From Holosporaceae bacterium (GTDB lineage Bacteria > Pseudomonadota > Alphaproteobacteria > UBA3830): a DNA stretch of 7,110 bases. Below are positions 5,132-7,110 of this stretch, piece after piece. Where the stretch lies: positions 1-7,110 of the forward strand of contig JAISHN010000024.1 in assembly GCA_031262635.1 (NCBI GenBank), given 5' to 3'. Both the position numbers and the translations under genes were made by a program. Every line of letters starts with the position of its first letter. Position 1 is the stretch's first letter. Under the pieces are notes generated by a model. The model did not search any database, was not told the DNA's origin, and saw nothing but the letters and a program-made list of their open reading frames with translations.

Positions 5132-6292
5132 ATGAAAAAAATAGCGCTTGTTTCCGCAATATTAGGAAGTCTAGGAAATTGCTTCGCGGCTCCAGAAGAC
5201 TGGGAAGAAGGCGGAAAATACAGAAGGAATATGGAAGAGTTTGGCAAATGTTTGGAAAATGAAGGTTGTCAAACATATAGAAGAGAAAAACCATTTTTTC
5301 AAAGAGATGGTCTTTACAAAGAAAGCGACGTAGCCGCGGCCTGGAGCGAAGAATGGAAGGATACTTGTAAGCATATTGTAAGAGTTAATATTCTTGGCAA
5401 TACGGCGGATGATAAAACAGTATTTGCTCCTACCATTGGAACCGGCGCGTTAATAGACATCGGCGTTCCGGCTTTGCTAGGTAGAGTTGTAATTACTTGC
5501 AGACATAATATAGCTATGGACGGCGGGAATGAACGTGTTGAGTCATCTAATATGAAAGCCGACGCATCGTCTCTAGCCATGCAGAGCGGCCGCGAAGGCC
5601 TTTTTACTATGATCAACGGAAGTTCTACGTATCTCAGCGTAACGCCTGAGCTTACGGAGAAAGACTCTGATCCTCCATTGATAAATTCGATTGATGAACA
5701 CCAACGTTGTCGATATAAAGTGGAAAGGATATATCATCCTAAATCTGGATTTGATGTTGCCATTCTAGTTTTAGAAGAACCTATTAAGGATGAAGGCAGG
5801 TCGCTAGGTCTAAGGGAAGTGTTTTCTAATGTATGGAGAGCGTCGGAAGGAGAAGATCAAATTGTAAATGGCCAAGACACGAAAGCTTTTGTAATAGGAT
5901 ACGGTATGACGGGCGTAGAGCAACCTCCTCAGGAACTGTTTGGTTCTTGGGGCGAGGCTGTAAAAGATAGGAAATTATCAACGCGACAAGATTTTCTAAA
6001 GAATTTAGGATTTAATAAGAAAAAACTTATAGATATATCTTCTACTCTATCAAAATCTTTTATAACTGCTACGGGACAGGTTAGTGGCACCTCGAAATCC
6101 GGAGGCGGATTTAGCGGCTCTTTGGTAATAGCGCGACGCAAAGGAAGCGCGGAAAATAAATACGTCGGAATTTTAAGCGGAGTTTCTTTTACTAGTCCTT
6201 GGTTCAGGATTACTGATTTCATTGATTCTGTGAAAGTAGAGGAACTCAAAATCCTGCGATCAACGACTGATTTTAACGCCGCGCAAGAATGA
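5132..6292 (+). CDS. Exported trypsin/V8-like serine protease (PA clan, S1 type)
   Basis: The 386-residue product has a clear signal peptide (MKKIALVSAILGSLGNCFA, cleavage before Ala20). The serine protease triad is readable: His125 in ITCRH (preceded by GTGALID, as in GTGF...T.RH of V8/HtrA-type enzymes), Asp208 in FDVAILVLEEP, and Ser328 in GGFSGS, where the usual Asp before Ser is Phe. VIGYG (254-258) matches the strand found in trypsin folds. Residues 20-80 form a charged, Cys-containing N-terminal extension that may be a propeptide. The His-Asp (about 80) and Asp-Ser (about 120) intervals are longer than in compact trypsins. There is no transmembrane segment after the signal and no PDZ domain, so this is not DegP. 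A strong ribosome binding site AAGAGGAA (5118-5125) lies six bases before ATG. The gene looks AT-richer, with more TCT/CCT/ATA codons than trpS or dapA, suggesting different ancestry. Substrate unknown; a secreted virulence or processing enzyme is plausible. Confidence 0.88.
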   Translation: MKKIALVSAILGSLGNCFAAPEDWEEGGKYRRNMEEFGKCLENEGCQTYRREKPFFQRDGLYKESDVAAAWSEEWKDTCKHIVRVNILGNTADDKTVFAPTIGTGALIDIGVPALLGRVVITCRHNIAMDGGNERVESSNMKADASSLAMQSGREGLFTMINGSSTYLSVTPELTEKDSDPPLINSIDEHQRCRYKVERIYHPKSGFDVAILVLEEPIKDEGRSLGLREVFSNVWRASEGEDQIVNGQDTKAFVIGYGMTGVEQPPQELFGSWGEAVKDRKLSTRQDFLKNLGFNKKKLIDISSTLSKSFITATGQVSGTSKSGGGFSGSLVIARRKGSAENKYVGILSGVSFTSPWFRITDFIDSVKVEELKILRSTTDFNAAQE

Positions 6293-6302
6293 TAAGGAAA
6301 AA

Positions 6303-6350
6303 ATGAGTATTTTTATTTCCGCTGTCGACGCAGATTGTAGGGGCAAATAA
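6303..6350 (+). pseudogene. Mini-ORF with strong RBS, possible truncated downstream gene
   Basis: Directly after the protease stop (TGATAA) comes AAGGA, then ATG at 6303 and a 15-codon frame MSIFISAVDADCRGK ending at 6350. The ribosome binding site spacing is ideal. The frame ends inside the hairpin element at 6337-6359, which fits a gene interrupted by that element, but a frame this short may be chance. Confidence 0.25.
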
Positions 6351-6359
6351 TATTCGCCC
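6337..6359. repeat. Inverted repeat AGGGGCAAATA...TATTCGCCCTT (MITE-like)
   Basis: GGGC-A-AATA and TATT-C-GCCC are inverted copies around one base with a single A/C mismatch, and the flanks TGTAGG/CCTTGT extend it imperfectly. Small elements of the form TGTAGGGGC...GCCCCTACA are scattered in many bacterial genomes, and this looks like a decayed copy. Only one copy is visible in the window, so its repetitive nature cannot be confirmed here. Confidence 0.4.
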
Positions 6360-6369
6360 TTGTTAGACC

Positions 6370-6387
6370 GCGTCGCGAGTTTGACGC
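6370..6387. repeat. Second hairpin GCGTC/GACGC with C-rich flank
   Basis: GCGTC (6370-6374) pairs with GACGC (6383-6387) over an eight-base loop, followed on plus by a C-rich stretch (about 6388-6421). Together with the hairpin at 6337-6359 it makes a structured intergenic patch between the convergent protease and transposase genes. A terminator role is possible on neither strand by the usual T-run criterion. Confidence 0.35.
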
Positions 6388-6427
6388 TGCGCCCCCTCTC
6401 CCGCAAGCCTTCCTCCACCCCGTTATA

Positions 6428-7110
6428 GTGTCACAGTAGCAATTTTCTGACTAATGTCTTAATTATTTTTCTTATTTTACCAAATAACGTCTTGCAAGCA
6501 TACCATCCGAGTTTGAAAATGCTGAGATCGCGCCTACGAGTATACGAAATCTTTTTTTTAAAGGATGATTCTCGTTTTCGATATATTCTCCGATCATTAC
6601 TACAAACAATTGCGCCAAACACATTGTAAAATAAAGCCTTTTAAATCTGTCATATTTCCGAATCTTGCATTTCTCTATATTGAATCCAGAGCTTTTTTGA
6701 TCCTGAAAGCATTTTTCAATCGAAAATCTCTTTTTATATATCTCGCGCCCCGATATGTCAGGCTTAGAAGCCATTAAAAACCGCGTCGATTCATTTTCCG
6801 TATGAACTTCAAACTCAACTTCTTTTTCCCAAGCGAAAACATACGCCGAAAATTTCTCATTTTTTCCTTTAAAATCGCTTAAATTCCAGACTTTATCTCC
6901 AATTCGAACGTTGAGATTTTCGTTGACTCTCAAAACATAATCGAAGCCTTTGTCCGCGCATAATCGCGCGAAACGATCGTTCCCAAATCCTCGATCCGAA
7001 ACAATTGTATACGAATATTTCTTTGGAAGAAGATGCCTTAACGCTCTGATAAACGAGGATTCATGCTTCTTCTGATCATGTTGGCCTTTTCTTTTGGGAT
7101 ACGCTCTCAT
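6428..7110 (-). mobile_element. IS4-family insertion sequence, partial (cut by window edge)
   Basis: The region contains the 3' part of a DDE transposase and its downstream flank. The element continues beyond the window, so length and inverted repeats cannot be measured. The left boundary is a guess: ACTGTGACAC (read on minus, 6437-6428) lies about 35 bases beyond the transposase stop and could be part of a terminal inverted repeat, but the other end is not visible to compare. The target-site duplication is also unknown. Confidence 0.55.
6472..7110 (-). CDS. IS4-family transposase (C-terminal 212 residues, N-terminus outside window)
   Basis: DDE transposases of this family cut and paste their element. 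The visible part begins mid-protein: RAYPK at the edge matches an internal segment of the family, so the Met at 7110 is probably not the start. The second catalytic Asp is Asp39 (visible numbering) in SDRGFG. The IS4 signature Y-(2)-R-(3)-E-(6)-K is intact at Tyr125, Arg128, Glu132 and Lys139, with Glu132 as catalytic Glu. The first catalytic Asp must lie beyond the right edge. A helical C-terminal tail with hydrophobic MCLAQLFVVMIG follows and ends in LARRYLVK. No frameshift or stop interrupts the visible part, so the copy could be active or recent. It is convergent with the protease gene. Confidence 0.92.
   Translation of the reverse strand: MRAYPKRKGQHDQKKHESSFIRALRHLLPKKYSYTIVSDRGFGNDRFARLCADKGFDYVLRVNENLNVRIGDKVWNLSDFKGKNEKFSAYVFAWEKEVEFEVHTENESTRFLMASKPDISGREIYKKRFSIEKCFQDQKSSGFNIEKCKIRKYDRFKRLYFTMCLAQLFVVMIGEYIENENHPLKKRFRILVGAISAFSNSDGMLARRYLVK

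Noticed and set aside
1..7110. CRISPR array, tRNA or rRNA genes, replication origin
   Set aside because: No regularly spaced direct repeats, cloverleaf, rRNA signature or DnaA-box cluster was seen on either strand.

Overview
The window reads as bacterial chromosome from what is probably a host-associated alphaproteobacterium or a relative. The best clue is a tight dapA-smpB pair on the minus strand with a 4-base overlap, a gene order I know from Alphaproteobacteria including Rickettsia-like lineages. Four of the seven largely intact genes encode proteins with N-terminal signal peptides, an IS4-type transposase sits at the right edge, and intergenic hairpins are present. trpS points elsewhere: it is of the Streptococcus/Firmicutes type rather than the Escherichia type. 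The lineage is therefore an inference only. The standard code applies: Trp is TGG throughout and TGA ends dapA, smpB and the protease gene.

Layout from left to right. Positions 1-244 hold no confident gene, only an open minus-strand frame running off the left edge and a direct repeat. Next on the plus strand are a small secreted protein of unknown function (245-808), a recognisable promoter, and trpS (849-1841). Then comes a zero-spaced pair: a long, extremely acidic Ser/Glu/Asp-rich exported protein with a Lys/Pro-rich tail (1917-3257) and a short, basic, helical exported protein (3258-3515). Convergent to these on the minus strand lie smpB and dapA (3548-4893). A divergent intergenic region with three inverted repeats (about 4972-5131) separates dapA from a plus-strand gene for an exported serine protease of the chymotrypsin fold (5132-6292). 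The right end has a hairpin-rich, C-rich intergenic patch (about 6293-6471) and the 3' part of an IS4-family transposase on the minus strand, cut by the window edge.

Functionally, trpS, smpB and dapA are housekeeping genes: tryptophanyl-tRNA synthesis, trans-translation ribosome rescue, and the first committed step of lysine/diaminopimelate synthesis. They are interleaved with exported proteins of unknown role. The most unusual unit is the acidic/basic pair at 1917-3515. Its opposite charges and likely translational coupling suggest the two products associate outside the cytoplasm, and the composition of the large one recalls eukaryotic acidic nuclear or mineral-binding proteins. That role is inference.
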